NCBI GenBank assembly: GCA_026874595.1
Contig: CM049317.1
Coordinates: forward strand, 22,580,882-22,644,881
Length of the DNA stretch: 64,000 nucleotides
Reading direction: 5' to 3'
Source: Sipunculus nudus
Lineage: Eukaryota > Annelida > Sipuncula > Golfingiida > Sipunculidae
Shown here piece after piece: positions 39,387-50,627 of the stretch. The notes under the pieces were generated by a model. The model did no database searches and had not been told where the DNA came from. It worked only from the letters and a program-made list of their open reading frames with translations. A program made the translations under genes and the position numbers. Within the stretch, counting starts at the first letter, position 1. Each line of letters opens with the position of its first letter.

Positions 39387-39641
39387 TCAGGGGTGCTGGT
39401 CCGGAGTCTGAGGTCTGGTCTTATGCACTGTGAAACCTGGCTTAGCAATGTGCTCAAGTGCATCTATCCTCCTGGAGAGAGTCGCAATAAAGCGGTCTCT
39501 CTCATTCAGGGACTTGTTAAGGTTGTTTATCTCTTGTCGCTGTTGTGTTAAATCCATGTTTTTTTCCTCTTGTTGTTTGTCAGCGGGGGTATTACCAGAC
39601 AGACTGAGCTTACCATGGTTCTTTGTCGAGCCTCTAGGCAT
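39387..39641 (-). pseudogene. LINE ORF1 N-terminal fragment
   Basis: 84 codons from the ATG at 39641. A basic start MPRGSTKNHGK is followed by a Gln/Asn/Leu-rich, probably coiled-coil stretch (QQRQEINNLNKSLNERDRF). This fits the N-terminus of a LINE ORF1 RNA-binding protein. The frame breaks before the zinc knuckles. Confidence 0.5.
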
Positions 39642-39760
39642 CTCGGCCGATAATAGCCTAGATCGTGATGTAGGTCAGGGATATTTAGTGAGCCGTAAAA
39701 TGGCGTGACCCTTAATTAGGTGATCGCTAATCCGCCTAAGGTTTCAGTCAGTGCACCGTA

Positions 39761-41857
39761 ACAAGAGAGTTTCGTTCTAGTCTATTGATTTGTTTTTGCT
39801 TTTATGTTTTCTTCAGTCGTGTTTGCTTGTTTTATGTTTGCGTATTTAAGAGCTTTTTAAATGAAATGGTCCTCAAAATTTAGTTGGCTTCCTCGATGTT
39901 GTAGTTGTTTTAAATGCTGTATTTTGGCTTCTTTTTTCCTAATGATATATATGAGTTTGTAGATGACCAAGATGTGCTTGGTGGGTAAGTTATATGTAGA
40001 CAAATCCCAGAGTTTACAAGTAGTTAAGGTAATATATTTTTTATATGTGTTTATTTTTTTATGTCTAATTTGTCTAATATTTAATATTTCAGAATCGACC
40101 TGCACTGATTCTATGTATTACACTATTGAAGTCTGTATAATGCACTTGTGATTTACTTTATCCAAAGATAGCCTTTACACAATTCAATTTTATAAAATGA
40201 TAATACACCGGTCTATATTCTCTGCTGGGATAAGCCGAAATGTAGCCAAGGATAAAGAATGCACTTACTAACTCTGCAACCCGATCTCTACAAGGAGAAA
40301 TACAGAATTAGTTCAACACCAGTCAGCTTAAACCCTCTCAGGGGTGCCTGATGGCTCTTGAGTCTTGACTGGTGTCAGCACCTGAAAACTAAGTTCTGAG
40401 AACGATTACACAGATGTAATGCAATAAATTCCGATAAATCGGGAAATCGAAGTCCTCACAAGGACTGTTGATCGGCACACCAAGTGCTACACCAAATAAA
40501 CAAACGCTTTTACGATTTTTAAACTGTGCAGACCGAGCGTGGAGTTGAGGTCGTCGACTTGCAAAGATGCAAGCGAGGCGAGAGCAGCTGTAAGACACGC
40601 CGCATGCGGCCGTGTCTAATTAGCGAGTGCTTATTTGCTCCTCATTCGACGTAATTTTCTTTGTGTTATCCGTCCGTTCAAAACATATTGAATCACAAGC
40701 TCATGCAAAGTGTCATGCAAGTCAGGTTGCATGCGACTTTTCAAATAAGGCAAAGAACTTTTTTCTCATAAGCACACTAACTCCACATCCACGCTGGATG
40801 TCCGGTAAACACAAATTTCAAGTGTTACGTTCTGAGATAGAACAACCACGGTGCGTGTAAAATAAAATGATACACGTGACCTTCGACCTGGAGGCGGGGC
40901 AAGAAATCCGTTATAGCCCAACGAAATGTTATGCAAGCCGCGAGGTTTGCTTAGCGTGTGTCAATCACGGCTCCACAAGGCAAAACGCGTGGGGTGCCAT
41001 GTGAACCACGCCTTGCAAAACTCATGGCTTGCATAACGTTTCACTGGGCTATAACCAATATTTATATTTATTATTTTTAGTGTAGAAAACGATCATACAA
41101 CCTCAATTAGACCACGCTTTAGGTGTTTGGGGAAATAGATTAACAAAGCTGAATGTGGAAAGATTAACGAAGATCTAAATCCCTGGCAGCACCTATTGTA
41201 ACCGATGTTTTAATGTTGTACTGCGTACAGCTGTTCAGCGTTAGTACAAAATTGGATGTCTGTGTAAAAAATATGAATATTTATAATGAATAAATTACTG
41301 CGTCTTACAACTCACATGGGTATGTGAAAACCATTGTTGTTTGTCAGAAAACGCCCTTGATTACTTAGAGAGCTAATTAAACGAATGATCTAAAACTATT
41401 ATTATACTGTTTTGGTGATTTTATTCGATCAGAGATTCCATTTGTATTTTATTGGTAAAAAGCCCCATGACCTTTTATTTTCCGGCGCAGTGTTGCAAAT
41501 TAATCTTAATTATTAAGCCCTTAATAATGGTTATATTTCAGGTATGAAGCGGGAACAATTGACAAGTAATTAAGTAATGTGCACTTTAAAAAAATCTGAT
41601 TAAATACTTATTACTTTTAAATTGTCCTTTTATTTCATACTGGATTGCATTGATAAACTATGGTGGGCGCCAGGTATCAGTTCATTTTAAGTATATTGCT
41701 GAGCGATTAAGTACATTATTGTTTTGTTCTCTTAAGCCAGCTAATGATCATATTTCTAAATATCAAAACCTTATTATTCTTTCACCCTAACATATGACGT
41801 AATATGGCTCGTAATATGAGATTTAATATCACTTGTGCCTCTGTTATGCGTGGCCAG
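39761..41857. other. Intronic interval between LINE and ectodomain exon
   Basis: Holds the MITE at 40911-41054 and a GC-richer patch at 40430-40900 with small inverted repeats (AGTCCTCACAAGGACT; CGCCGCATGCGGC). No additional exon of the membrane-protein gene could be supported. Confidence 0.45.
40911..41054. mobile_element. MITE with ~30-bp inverted ends
   Basis: Starts TTATAGCCCAACGAAATG and ends with the near-complement CACTGGGCTATAA. The inverted match continues through GTTATGCAAGCC on each side. Total 144 bases, no coding capacity. The target duplication is ambiguous because the ends are themselves TTATA/TATAA. It lies in the first intron of the predicted membrane-protein gene. Confidence 0.7.
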
Positions 41858-42007
41858 ATCATAGCAGGATAACAGAAGACCACTGGGAGAAACATATATC
41901 TTGGAGTAAGGACCAAGTGTTTACCTACCTAAAATACCAGAACCAAGGATCACCAGTATGGAAACCAATTAAATGTCAATCAAATATGTCTGTCATATGC
42001 ATTACAG
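41858..42007 (+). CDS. Ectodomain exon of the predicted type I membrane protein
   Basis: 150-base symmetrical phase-1 exon, acceptor GCGTGGCCAG|AT and donor ACAG|GTAAGA. It encodes about 50 residues with three Trp, only two Cys (IKCQ and VICI, nine residues apart) and one N-glycosylation sequon, Asn-Met-Ser, between them. I do not recognise the fold. The W-x3-C...VIC ending loosely resembles the end of a C-type lectin domain, but the rest of that domain is absent. The next exon supplies a membrane helix, so this part should face outside the cell. The exon follows a large intron occupied by retroelements. Confidence 0.6.
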
Positions 42008-43068
42008 GTAAGAATTGACTGTTAAAATGATATAGTTAGTGGCATATTGGATGTTCACTGCTTTGATTTGTTTCTCTATCTAACGGATGGCGACGTTAAG
42101 TTATTCGATACATCTAGATGATATATCCGGATAATTAGGAACTACTTCTCCTGATCAATAAATAAGGGGTCCATTCATCTCTTTTCAAATAGGTTTCCGA
42201 AACCCTTAATAATTAAGAGTGATTTACGCATTACGGACAGAGAAGAATAACTCTCATTTATCATTTTTAGGTGTAAATAATTACGGTGCAACGTTCAGAC
42301 CTGCCATTTTTAGCCATTAAGATTTTCATTTGAACCAAATGTATGTTTGGCAACATGAAGGTGACATAATTCAGAAAAAGGCTGTTTTATAAAGCATGTT
42401 CAGTTAACGATCCTCCGAATCCTGTACTTATTGATCTAATTTCTCCGTGTACCAGGTCTTTAGATCTAATGACGTTACAGGTTTGCGAAATTTCATTTTT
42501 TGTAATCTATTCTTGTATCAGAACAAAATATTATTATTCTGTAATCATAACCTTACACAAACCTTTTGTTATTTGTCCAGGACTAAGGGCCATATCTAAT
42601 TTAGTTAAAATAAATGCCTTGAAAACGTGATTTCAACATTTCATCAGTTTATTCTGTATATATTGATGGGTAATGTATGTTATCTCTTAATAAGTATTGA
42701 GCGATAGGTTAAGGTGAAACCAATGGACGTTTTATTAGTAAAGACTATCTTTCAGAATCAAAAATGACGACATAACTGCACCAAAACAATGCGTCATCTA
42801 CATGCAACACTAGTAACTGTTTCAGATGTACGCAACATCAATATTTGTATTTGCATGGAAAGTGTACCTTCCTTTAACCAAAAATGGTGCAAAGCACATG
42901 TAAACAATTATAACCAAACGTATTTTTCTGTGACGGTACGTTGCTTTCACCCTCTTCTTTTAAATAAACGTTGAGGAGAATTCCCTGTTTTACTGTCTGG
43001 TGGAAACTGTAATCCATTAAAACCAAGAATACAGCGCTGGTCGATTATACATTAAAATTTCATTGCAG

Positions 43069-43183
43069 CTAAACAGACAACCACATCGTTTACCGAGCTA
43101 ATGATTGGGATGGCCTACGGACTTGTCATTATAGTTCTTGTGGTACCAGGCGTAACTTACTGGTGTATACATCGGAGAAGACG
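43069..43183 (+). CDS. Transmembrane exon of the predicted type I membrane protein
   Basis: Acceptor TTTCATTGCAG|CT, donor GACG|GTAGGT; enters in phase 1 and leaves in phase 2. A Thr-rich stalk (KQTTTSFTE) is followed by an uninterrupted ~24-residue hydrophobic helix (from LMIGMAYG to VTYWCI, about residues 96-119) and a run of basic residues, HRRRR. That is the classic stop-transfer arrangement of a single-pass protein with its C-terminus in the cytoplasm. Its frame is fixed independently by both neighbouring exons. Confidence 0.72.
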
Positions 43184-43431
43184 GTAGGTGAAATCTTGTA
43201 AATTGTTAGAGGTAAGCAGACTCCTTTGAAGTGGCGGCCCGTAATGAAATGTCGTTCGCTGTCTACTGTATAATACAAGTAGTACATTTGTCTTCAAATA
43301 CATTTACTTCCGATCTTTTTTCAAAACTGTTTTAAAGAGGTAATATATGTTTCTTTCATTTGTTATGAAACATTACACATTTGTTTACACAGTACCCATT
43401 GGTTTTCTTTTTATTTTGTTAGTTATACTAG

Positions 43432-43669
43432 GTTCTGTCAAAGCAAGGTTCAAGATAGGCACGCGACCTCGATGGCAACCGCTACAACAACCACCACAAA
43501 TGATTTCGAAGGGCACAGGTCAAACATTGTTCAAACATCGTTGTCCGCCCGTTGTCAGTATACAGGTGCAGGGTATTATGTAATCGATCCGGATTACGCA
43601 AGACGGAGCTCAGGGCGCTGCGTTTTGGGGAAAACAAGATTTCCATCCACCAGAAAGGTGATGTCATGA
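43432..43669 (+). CDS. Cytoplasmic-tail terminal exon of the predicted type I membrane protein
   Basis: Acceptor TTAGTTATACTAG|GTTC. A second acceptor nine bases upstream (TTATTTTGTTAG) is in the same frame and would add three residues. The exon completes an Arg codon from the previous exon and runs 78 codons to the TGA at 43667-43669. The tail is basic, has a Thr-rich stretch (ATATTTTTND) and a Tyr cluster, YTGAGYYVIDPDY, that could be a phosphorylation or sorting site (inference). No known signalling domain is visible. A canonical AATAAA lies 400 bases downstream. Confidence 0.68.
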
Positions 43670-44072
43670 CAAAAATCAGAGTGGATTTGGATCAGGTTGC
43701 CACAAGGAAGAAATTAACAACTTGACTTGCACGGCTGAAATTTGTTATTAATACTTGTTATGAAATTGATATGATCCATGACATGCCACCACCATTCCTT
43801 ATTATGATTAAGAAAAACATCGAGTAGATAATATAAGATATTAGCAGACTCATCATTCGTACAACGGCTAAGTCTATTGGTTAGCATAGGTAAAAGCAAA
43901 TGTACGTGTCGCGATGAAGAAATCCCGAATAAGACATTTAGAACTATCCGAGACTTGCTACTAATTGTTACATGAATTGCTTTTGTTGGCCATTTATGAT
44001 AACCTTAAGTTTTTGAATAATTAGGTCACAATTTTATATCTAATAATTTCTTCTTCATGTATTTTGTGTAAG

Positions 44073-44078
44073 AATAAA
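44073..44078 (+). promoter_or_regulatory. Candidate poly(A) signal AATAAA
   Basis: Canonical hexamer about 400 bases after the stop at 43669, suitably placed to end the transcript of the predicted type I membrane protein. Confidence 0.5.
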
Positions 44079-45404
44079 ACCCCCATTTGTCTCCTATGTT
44101 TCGATTTTATACAGAGATATTTATATTAAAACTTTTATGACATTGCATCCGTTGCAAAATATAAAAGTTAAAATGAAAGCATACAGTGTATGACTTGGTT
44201 TAAATAATATATGCATAAACCATTTGTATTTAATGAGATTCAAATAACTCGGGTCTTGAAAAAGAAAACAGAAAAAGACATGAGGACCCCTCATTTTGAG
44301 TAAAGCAGATACCCCCAACATAAATAGGTCGGGGTTCAGACAGTCTTTGTTGGGAGATATAATTTCATATTGTCATATGACATTATATGTACACCATCAC
44401 TGCTTCGTGCCAGGTCGCAGGTTGAAGTTTTATAGCATTTAAGTGAACAACAGCCGGTATTGACTCCCATCTCGCATAAAATGCAACGCAGGACACAAAT
44501 TCAAACGAATTAAGTGCAGGAATAGATTTTTTAGAGGCTGTATATATGTTCAGTTCTGACAAATAAGAAAAGAAAGCGAATTATGTTGTTCTTGATGTTC
44601 TTAGTCATGGCATTTGAATTTGGTTTATATGCTTTCTTTATTTCGGCCGCTTAGAATTTTATAAGCTCTCGTTCACTTTGAATTCATATCAAGATTTAAA
44701 TGTCAATACGATTCGCTCACGAAAGTCTTTCATTCTTGACGAAAATTATAAAGAGACTATTTTATTGATATCATGAATTTTTTCATGATGTTTACATAAT
44801 TTTTTAGTCACAGTTTTACAGTCACATGTGAAGTACAGGGCAAATGATTTCTCGAAGTCAAGATATTCAGGCCCATGTTTAATGAATAAGTAGATAATTT
44901 TATAAACAAAATTTTCTACCGTAATCCGAACGCCTTATAGAAAATCTCCAACAAATAGCAGCTACTTTGGATTAAGAATTATGCCTGCCTTCCCTGAGTA
45001 ATAACAAAATTTATCAAGACTTTCGAGGAGTTTACCACTTATTTTTAAAATGTCTATCATCTACTTTTACGTATGACGGTCACATGTGCGGACACACTTG
45101 CTGGACGGGCCTATCTTTCTTTCCGCCTGGGACAGCAAACACTGGTTTATACCCATTGACTTCCCCACCGAGTGTGATGTTAAAACATCTCCAGTCACTT
45201 GGCGATGTTGCCACCTATTAAACCAGGGGACAGCAAGACTATCTGATAATCTCAACTCTTTTTAAGATTCATGGCAAAAATCAGGCATTGTCAAAGTCAG
45301 ATTCGCAAATGGAACAAATGTCTTACGGAAAATTTTAATTTTCTAGCTGGTTAATATATTGTGCGAGAGCAGATAAATTGAGCTTTGACAAAATATTCAT
45401 TTTG

Positions 45405-45499
45405 ATCAAGACAAAATTTAGGTTGAGTGACGGTCCTGTGAGTCCAGTACTAGACTGTAGACGCCTATACACGCACAGTGTCAGAAGTATAGCATTGGC

Positions 45500-45545
<46 letters not shown>

Positions 45546-45680
45546 GACAACTCGCCCGGCCTAGTATATGACCTTGTCGTGTTAGACTGCAGAGTAGGCA
45601 TAAAAAGTCACAAGATGAAACCTATGGTTATGCTTATGAGGCTGTGCGTATCTAATTGCCTTGATGGATGTATAGACACA
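45405..45680 (+). repeat. Dispersed repeat family E, copy 2
   Basis: Same order of blocks as 28604-28860, with a longer central (TA)n at 45503-45542. Confidence 0.8.
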
Positions 45681-46137
45681 TGTATATACTAGTGGCTTTA
45701 CATCAATCTAAATGACTGGTTAGGTTATGAAAACATAGATATTTAAAAATTTTATGTTCATGTAAATACATTTTTACCAATATGTAAACTTGTCCAGCAC
45801 TACCTGAAATGTTAAGAATCATTGTCCAACCACATCTAGTTAATTTTAATATTATTATTATTATTATTATTATTATTATGAACCCTTTAAGGCATGCTGA
45901 TTCACATATTCTTTTTGTCAAACCCCGCATTCATCAAAGCTATTCGAAAGTATAGAGATCTACAATAAAAATAAATCACGTTCGGGGTATAATGGTACGT
46001 TATCCGTTTCCATTACATTCTGTTGAACGTGGTCATTGGTCGATTCTGAAATATATATATACCGTGCAAGAGAGCATAAATAACTCCTTAAATGCTGAAC
46101 TCACGAAACAGTACTGAAGCACATTCTGAAAAAGTAA

Positions 46138-46141
<4 letters not shown>

Positions 46142-46201
<60 letters not shown>
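46142..46201. repeat. (TA)n microsatellite
   Basis: About 60 bases of TA. Other tracts of the same kind: 11259-11288, 28694-28720, 31893-31920, 49531-49577, 50407-50445, 50567-50624, 61109-61166 (interrupted) and 61446-61496. ORFs of IYIYIY composition across them are not genes. Confidence 0.98.
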
Positions 46202-46204
<3 letters not shown>

Positions 46205-46224
46205 CGTAGACATTTTGCTCAGGG

Positions 46225-46330
46225 AAAATATTGGGTCGATCTCGGATTCGAACTATGCTTAAGCTTTTGACCAAGAACCCGCAAGCAAGCTTTACAAGGT
46301 CTCAGGTCAAAAGTTGTTAAGTGTTTCGAA
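46225..46330 (-). repeat. Possible SINE with box B next to a (TA)n tract
   Basis: GTTCGAATCC on the minus strand (46253-46244) is a perfect box B, but no clear box A lies at the expected distance. It adjoins the (TA)n at 46142-46201, like the SINE at 33 kb. Confidence 0.25.
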
Positions 46331-46460
46331 ATTCAAAGCTTCAGCTTCTACTGGGTTTTGCCTGTTCATATATTTAGGCCTACTTTGCGACTGGGTTGTC
46401 AAATACTGACGATTGGTAATGTATGAATAAAAATCGGTGATGTTTGCGTGGAAAGGATAT

Positions 46461-46972
46461 ACTGGAGCAGACCTAAACCCTCTACTGGAGCAGACCTAAA
46501 TGCTCTACTCGAACAGACCTGTATGCTCTACTGGAGCAGACCTGTACGCTCTACTGGGACAGACTTAAACGCTCTCATTGAACAGACTTAAATGTTTTAC
46601 TGGAGTGGACCTTAATGCTCTACTGGAGCAGACCTGAATAACCTACTCGAACAGACCTAAATGCTCTACTGGAGCAGACCTGAATCATACAATGAAGCAG
46701 ACCTGTATGCTTTACTCGAGCAGACCTGTATGCTCTACTACAGCAGACCTGAATGTTTCAGACTTAAACGCTCTACTGGGAAATGCCTGTATACTCTTCT
46801 GGAGAAGACCTAAATTCTCTACTTTAACATACCTGTATGCTGAACTCGAGCAGACCTGCATGCTCTACTGAAGCAGTCCTGCATGCTCTCCGGGACAGAC
46901 ATATATGCTCTTCTGTAGCAGAACCCAATGCTTTTTTCTGGAGCAGACCTGAATGCTCTTCTGGTACAGTAT
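46461..46972 (+). repeat. 23-bp minisatellite, ~22 units
   Basis: Consensus CTGGAGCAGACCTAAATG plus CTCTA repeats with a period of 23 bases, with point variation and a few partial units. An ORF across its end is repeat-derived. Confidence 0.93.
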
Positions 46973-46974
46973 TT

Positions 46975-47215
46975 TATTTATGCTCCGCCAGCAAGGGACG
47001 TGACTGTGTTACTCCAATAGCATCGGACATTGTTATGTTTGCTCCACCTGCATGCAACGCATCTATGTTACTTGGCCAGCATATGACGCGTCGATGTAGT
47101 TCCACCTGCATGGGACGCGTATTTATTGTTCTCCCTGCATGGGGCGCGACTATATTGTTCCACCTGCATAGGACGCGGTTTTGTTGATCTACCTGTATGG
47201 GACGTGTCTGTGTAA
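46975..47215 (+). repeat. ~29-30-bp minisatellite adjoining the 23-bp array
   Basis: About eight units of the type GTTCCACCTGCATGGGACGC plus a variable CTATGTT tail. The sequence is unrelated to the 23-bp array immediately before it. Antisense ORFs here come from the repeats. Confidence 0.85.
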
Positions 47216-47511
47216 AATCCAAGAGCTTTGAACGTGGGTCTGTTATTTCGCCACCACGGGAAGCGGCTTTGTCCTTCAAAAGCAGGGGACCATTGCATAC
47301 CATAACAGCATCTTTCCTTGAGCTACTCTCTCTAACCTTTTCGAAACGTTATACCTTGTTGAATTCAGTTTTCTATCTTTTAATTAAACACTATCAGCGT
47401 TAACTCGGGTTAGAAAACATGAGGGGATCCGTGCATTGGTTACAGAACAACTCGCAGACCCAATTTTGCATACATACCTACAGAAATAAAACTATTTCTC
47501 CGCCTTTACAG

Positions 47512-47687
47512 GAAGTATGTTTTTTTCTGTTTTTAAACTGTGTAAAACAAAACTGACCCCACGAGTCCGAACGTTTTGTAACGGCTCTTATGGCAAACGA
47601 TACAGCCAGCCAGTCAGCCAGGGAAGCGTGAATTATTTATATAATTTGCTGGCTTGTGACAGTACCTGTCCTAAACGATTCAATCAG
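47512..47687 (+). CDS. Cys-containing ectodomain exon of a second predicted membrane protein
   Basis: Strong acceptor TTTCTCCGCCTTTACAG and donor CAATCAG|GTTAAG. It enters in phase 1 and leaves in phase 0 after 58 complete codons. The product has Cys residues in KLC, TFC, LLAC and STC, with the pattern C-NGSY...LLACDSTCP and an Asn-Gly-Ser sequon. It loosely recalls a short cysteine-rich (TNFR-like) module, too weakly to name. The next plus-strand exon, at 49968, starts in phase 0 with a membrane helix, so this segment is probably extracellular. The upstream signal-peptide exon was not found. Confidence 0.5.
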
Positions 47688-48392
47688 GTTAAGTTTTGAT
47701 GGGTCAGCTGGAGTAAATACGTCTTATCAGCTTTGTCGATTTTGACAATCTACTAAAATGCAATACAATAATATTCTCACTTTATACACAGAGAATGTAT
47801 CTAACTGTTATATGTTTCTATCATAAAAATCTCACCATCATCAACATATAACTCCATAATTTTTCAGTTCTAAGTATGTCAGTGTTTGCTCCCGATTTTG
47901 ACTGGTTTCCCCTCTGAAACATCTTTGGGTATTTCTTTTCTTTATTCGGCTTGGCATAATTATCGTGGCTGATAAATTTAATTGACTGATTCAATCGTCA
48001 GCTGTTTGTACTTAGCGTCATGGTACCGGTTTTCTTCCTATGTCCGGTTTACCTTTAAGCTAACTGTCCCCTTTGGACCCTTCCAATGTAGTTTTAACTG
48101 CAGCATTTTCCGTGTTCTATTAAGTCCGCATATTTGACTTTTTTCCTACCTGGATGTCACCCGATTAAAGTAACCCCTTTCTGGGGCCCTTCAGGAAAAG
48201 GTTTACGTTACCAAGTGACGGACCGGGTTGCCTTTAGTTCAACTTGGAAAAGTACAGACTGTGTGGTTTTGGATGGCGCATCCAACGTATCAGCGTTAAA
48301 GCACACAACAAAACACAAGTCAGTGGCCAAACAACAAGAGTTTATATAAAATGAAAATGAAAGGTTCATATTTCAAAATCACCTACCAGTAA

Positions 48393-48663
48393 GGCCAAAA
48401 AAATAAAGTATGGTTCTGAGGCACTTTTTTTCAGAAATCAGTGCGGGCGGGCGGTATTTTATTTTTGACCTTTCTTTGGTTGTTTCGATAAAAATATCAT
48501 ATGATCAGGGGAAAGCATGAAAATAACAATTTTTTTCCAAACATTACATAAATTGTATTATTTATCTTTTTGAAAGATAAAAATCAAAATAAAATTTGTT
48601 GATGCGGGGTGTTAAAATTGACGCGGGCGGTGCCTGAGAACCATACCTTTTTTTTTTTTGGCC
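48393..48663. mobile_element. PIF/Harbinger-like MITE, 271 bp
   Basis: Terminal inverted repeats beginning GGCCAAAAAAATAAAGTATG on the left, with the complement of the right end reading GGCCAAAAAAA...GGTATGG. Each continues into TTCTCAGGCAC or a close variant. It is flanked by TAA duplications (48390-48392 and 48664-48666). The interior has GCGGGCGG motifs near both ends. It shares ends with the 1.9-kb element at 4021, so both were probably moved by the same transposase. Confidence 0.75.
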
Positions 48664-48744
48664 TAAGGGTTCACAGCCTGTTACGCGACACATGATACAC
48701 TGGTACTCAAACTAAATAAAATTTAAGTGAAAACACAGAGACCC

Positions 48745-48945
48745 TCGACACCGGCTGGCAGCATCTTAATCGACACTGACTGGCAGCAGCTCTTGCAGCA
48801 CGTCTCTGGACACTGGTTGGCAGCACCTCTTAGAACACTCGGCGGCAGCACCTCTTGCAGCACCTCTCTGGATAACGAACAGCAGCATCTCTCTGGTCAA
48901 TGCGTAGCGGCACCTCTCTTGACACTGGCGGTCCTCACTGGACTC
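48745..48945 (+). repeat. Degenerate GGCAGCACCTCT repeat
   Basis: Recurring GGCAGCACCTCT(T/C)GCAGCA and CTCTCTGGACACTGG motifs at irregular 30-50 base spacing, in both coding senses open by chance. Confidence 0.6.
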
Positions 48946-49259
48946 CACAGCCAGTGTCTCAAAACAGCGTATGCACCTCTTAAAATACCCTTCTAGTCTG
49001 GAGGCTCATTTATATTCATAAGACTAATACAAAGCCCGGCCTGCTTTTTCTACTATGGCCCATCTATATACATAAGCACGTTGAATAGGAAAAAGGCTGG
49101 GACAAAAAACGCTTAACTCGAACGGCGAGCATTTAACAAAGTTAAGACTAGACCTGCAGCGCACTCGCCAAACTTTCATTTAATATTGCAATTGTGTAAC
49201 AAAACAATACTCTGACCGGTGCGTCAATTATGACTCACCAAATACATGTGTCCACGTAT

Positions 49260-49521
49260 GTATGTGTGTATATATATATGCATGTATGTATAAATATGTT
49301 GGTATTTGCGTGTATATGTAAGTGTATATGTATGGATGTATGTATACAAGTACACTAGTAGGTGTGCATAACAGGTGTTATTGCTTTACAAGAATAACAC
49401 AGATCATTGTGAAGTAATTTTCACAGTATGATTTTAGCGGGATTAACACGTGTATCTTATATTATAACGTGACGTCAAGGTCGACGGGTCATCTAGTGCA
49501 AGTGAGAGGTCAGCTCTATGT

Positions 49522-49580
<59 letters not shown>

Positions 49581-50400
49581 AATGTAGTTATTTAAATTCC
49601 AGCTAAAGTGCTCGATACTTTATATATATGTGTGTGTGTGTGCGTTCGTGCCTGGCATGTGGGATGGATGTCTCTGGACGGCACTCACTGTGTAAAAAAA
49701 AAAAAAACAAATACAAATGTATAGCTAACCCGGCACAGCTTACCCGATAAATAAAATAAAAGAATATGACACGGTCCATTTTGTGACGCACTTCACATCC
49801 GCTTAAGTACACATATAACAGAGTAATATGTTTTCTTCATAACATTAGCCAGACTCGTATCTAATATACCTTTGATTTGCATACTGCTCTGAATCTAATG
49901 GCCTTAATCGCTTACAACCATATTATATGCTAAAGATCAGGGCCATAATTTAACTTCCCTTTTACAGGTTAAATATCATACTGGTGCTCTTGCAGTATCA
50001 GCGTCCATCTCAACACTCGTTTGTTGTTGCGTTTGGACGTTGTTATGGGTTTTGAGATACATCTGGACGATGAATTATCTGCAAACCAAATAAACGTCGA
50101 ATTTGTGGATCGCCTAAACGATTGAAAATATTCAAGCTCGACTGTCGACTATTTTAAAATAAATACTGAAGAGGCCTCGGAACTGAAATGTGTTTGCTTG
50201 TTAAAAGAGGTTCTAAGGTCTTTGTTTTAAGGTGTTATCACACGCACGCACGCACACCCTCACACACACCCTCATGCACATATATATATATACGTATGTT
50301 TATGTATGTGCCTTTGTGTACATATGTATTTTATTGTATGTAAATGTAGGTATGAGAGCAAAAAGGTGTTTGTATGTACGTATCTATGTGTGTATATGTG

Positions 50401-50448
<48 letters not shown>

Positions 50449-50555
50449 TTGCATGTATGTATAAATATGTTGGTATATGCGTGTATATGTAAGTGTGTAT
50501 ATGTGGATGTCAAAGCCGATGGGTCATCTGATGCGAGTGAGAGGTCAGCTGTACG

Positions 50556-50627
<72 letters not shown>

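Larger units (their letters stand above)
35545..39760 (-). mobile_element. Jockey-like non-LTR retrotransposon (LINE), heavily mutated
   Basis: Minus-strand element in the order ORF1 (39641 to about 38270), endonuclease (about 38150 to 37500), RT (about 36970 to 36100) and an RT C-terminal region (about 36000 to 35560, with YKQWIRPIGIYGS and VQQNKALRAALR). The overall order and the gag-like zinc knuckles match Jockey-type LINEs. Many frameshifts and stops are present. Its 3' end abuts the Penelope-like element, so no intact 3' tail is visible. Confidence 0.8.
44079..46460. other. Gene-free interval
   Basis: Family E copy and (TA)n tracts. 45100-45235 has inverted ends CTGGTTTA/TAAACCAG that could mark a small unrecognised element. 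No signal-peptide exon for the 47.5-kb gene was found. Confidence 0.45.

Noticed and set aside
44583-44654. Short hydrophobic ATG ORF as the missing signal-peptide exon of the 47.5-kb gene
   Set aside because: It ends in a stop, and the only in-phase donor (TTTG|GTTTAT) is poor and would leave just 13 residues.
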